This document shows positions 62,813 to 64,000 of a DNA stretch of 64,000 nt, in pieces. The stretch is from assembly GCA_958295645.1 (NCBI GenBank), contig OY282361.1:2322501-2386500 (forward strand). Reading direction: 5' to 3'. Source of the DNA: Longimicrobiales bacterium. Lineage in GTDB: Bacteria > Gemmatimonadota > Gemmatimonadetes > Longimicrobiales > Gaopeijiaceae. Both the position numbers and the translations under genes were made by a program. The notes beneath the pieces are model-generated. The model was not told the DNA's origin and made no database searches. It was given only the letters and a program-made list of their open reading frames with translations. Each line of letters begins with the position of its first letter. Position 1 is the first letter of the stretch.

Positions 62813-63580
62813 TTACCTCCGTTCCAGCGCCAGCACATAGCGCGCGCGTTCCGGCCCCCGCTCGAAGGCGCACACTCTGTAGCCCGCCCGAAGCAACGAA
62901 ACGAAGGCCTCGCGGCTGGACCTTCGCCATTCGAGCGCCGTCTCGCGGGACGCGGCGCGCAATGCGTCGATGTCGGCCGGCACCAAGACCTCGGCCCGGC
63001 GCTCCAGCCCGGCGCCTCCGGCCGCTCCGGCAGTTCCCTCGCCCCGGATCGGCCCGCCCGGATCGGCCAAGTTCCACTTCACCACGACCCGGTCCGTGCC
63101 CAGCTCGTGCAGATCGCTCCTGGGGAGGCCGTAGAAGTCCGGCACGTACTCCTGCACTTCGGCGCCCAGCCGGTTGATGTTGAGATGCGCGTTGCGAGCC
63201 ACCAGCGGGTCGAAGGTCCAGTAGACGGACGCAATGCCCATGGCCAGAAGCTCCTCGCGCTGCTTCCTCTTGAGCGCGAGGCCGATGCCGCGGTTGCGGG
63301 CGTTCTTGCGAACCGCGAGCATGTGCGACCAGTGGGCCGCCTCGCCGTCGCGCAGTCCCGTGATGCCGAACACGAAGCCGAGCAGGCCGCCCTTCGCGTC
63401 GAAGGCGCCCATGACGACGCCGCCCATCTTGGCCGCCACCTGCAACATGCTGGCCGGGACGATGTCGGAGTACTCCTCGCCCCAGGTCTCTCCCTGCAAC
63501 GCCACGCAGGCGGCCAAGTCCTCGTGGCTTTGCGCGGGCCTGACCTCGTATCCGTCCGCCGCGGCCTGTTCGTTTCGCAT
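62813..63580 (-). CDS. GNAT-family N-acetyltransferase (COG3375-like)
   Basis: 255 residues from the ATG at 63580. The acetyl-CoA fold is seen in VRPAQSHEDLAACVALQ near 13, MGAFDAKGGLLGFVFG near 57 and the Q/RxxGxG-like LAVRKNARNRGIGLALKRKQRE near 88-109. WTFDPLVARNAHLNINRLGAE near 121 is typical of COG3375 proteins. Substrate unknown. An inverted repeat covers the start codon. The nuclease-tailed ATPase follows seven bases after its stop. Confidence 0.8.
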   Translation of the reverse strand: MRNEQAAADGYEVRPAQSHEDLAACVALQGETWGEEYSDIVPASMLQVAAKMGGVVMGAFDAKGGLLGFVFGITGLRDGEAAHWSHMLAVRKNARNRGIGLALKRKQREELLAMGIASVYWTFDPLVARNAHLNINRLGAEVQEYVPDFYGLPRSDLHELGTDRVVVKWNLADPGGPIRGEGTAGAAGGAGLERRAEVLVPADIDALRAASRETALEWRRSSREAFVSLLRAGYRVCAFERGPERARYVLALERR

Positions 63581-63594
63581 ACAACAATGTATGC
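63577..63594. repeat. Inverted repeat over the GNAT start codon
   Basis: GCATACA (63577-63583) and TGTATGC (63588-63594) are exact reverse complements around a 4-nt loop. The start codon lies in one arm, so it could be an operator or an mRNA hairpin. Confidence 0.6.
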
Positions 63595-63795
63595 AGTCGG
63601 CTCCAGGTTGCGCCCGGCGACGGCTTCCCGGCCGACCCGGAAGCCCGGCCCCGGACCGCGCCGACGAACCCGGAAGCGGCAACAGAGGCTTCCACCTGCG
63701 AAGGCGCTCGTCCGGCGCTATAGTTATGCGTACGTTCGTTCGGCCCCGCGACCCCTTCGCCCGGCGGCTCCTGCCACGGCGCCAACCCAACGGTC

Positions 63796-64000
63796 ATGAA
63801 CATCGAGAAGATCACGCAAGGCGCGGTGACCGTGTTCGCGGTCGGCGGCCGTCTCGACGCACCGGGCGCGCGCCAGTTTCGCGAGGCCGTGTCCGGCGCC
63901 GTCGGACGCATCTTGCTCGACGTCGCCGACGTGGACTACATCAGTTCGGCCGGACTGCGCGCCCTCATGGAAGTCCAGCGCGACTCGGCCGCGCAGGAGG
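63796..64000 (+). CDS. STAS-domain protein (anti-sigma factor antagonist-like), 5' part
   Basis: 68 residues are visible before the window ends. The start MNIEKITQGAVTVFAVGGRLD and LLDVADVDYISSAGLRALME are typical of SpoIIAA-type STAS domains; the Ser in the ISSAG motif is the phosphorylated one in anti-sigma factor antagonists. A partner-switching kinase or phosphatase may follow outside the window. The 201-nt gap upstream (63595-63795) contains an AT-containing patch (TATAGTTATGCG at 63720-63731). Confidence 0.85.
   Translation, partial: MNIEKITQGAVTVFAVGGRLDAPGARQFREAVSGAVGRILLDVADVDYISSAGLRALMEVQRDSAAQE

Noticed and set aside
53407-63795. Mobile element boundaries or an integrase in the right half of the window.
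   Set aside because: No transposase, integrase, terminal inverted repeat or tRNA-linked direct repeat could be found.

Overview
The window is GC-rich bacterial chromosome with dense, mostly leftward operons. Its content suggests a Gemmatimonadota-like heterotroph, although there is no rRNA or marker gene to prove this: many secreted or Tat-exported hydrolases, 6-bladed beta-propeller proteins, two amidases, a family S9 peptidase, a LutABC lactate-oxidation set and a long cadherin-type autotransporter. The taxon is an inference. I saw no rRNA, tRNA, transposase or integrase.

Layout. 1-4033: end of an MscS-like channel, a Tat-exported class V aminotransferase and a secreted S9 peptidase. 4073-7250: a lower-GC island with an OLD/DUF3696-type AAA ATPase plus PIN nuclease pair (a candidate undescribed defence module) beside a frameshifted DUF4143 ATPase. 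7421-16971: serine hydrolase, NHL and beta-propeller proteins (one a pseudogene), DUF3006 plus a ComEC-like metallo-beta-lactamase, an amidase, a DUF1684 lipoprotein and a small repeat-bearing protein. 17111-22409: a five-gene operon for a periplasmic PaoABC-like molybdenum hydroxylase with its own cytochrome b. 22532-25155: promoter, SAM riboswitch and metX-metB. 25185-32965: a lipoprotein nuclease/phosphatase and a 2213-residue autotransporter with nine 300-bp cadherin repeats, closed by a 15-bp-stem hairpin.

33070-46333 is a complete type I-G (former I-U) CRISPR-Cas locus read leftward: csb1(cas7)-csb2(cas5-cas6)-cas3-csb3-cas4-cas1-cas2, a leader, then 56 repeats and 55 spacers. Almost every gene pair overlaps by 1-14 nt or is 4 nt apart. 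Cas4 and Cas1 are separate overlapping genes rather than the fusion common in this subtype. The array carries two pairs of closely related but non-identical spacers, which look like independent captures of the same coding position from related invaders. Both outer edges of the locus carry gene remnants.

46429-64000: an orphan TRAP solute-binding protein, DinB, and a coupled operon DUF1326-DUF2182-lutA-lutB-lutC-pheA. These are followed by a D-aminoacylase-like amidohydrolase with a metallo-beta-lactamase, an exported amidase, a BNR-repeat protein paired with a MoaD-like protein, an outer-membrane protein, an amidohydrolase lipoprotein, a nuclease-tailed AAA ATPase behind a GNAT acetyltransferase, and a truncated STAS-domain gene.
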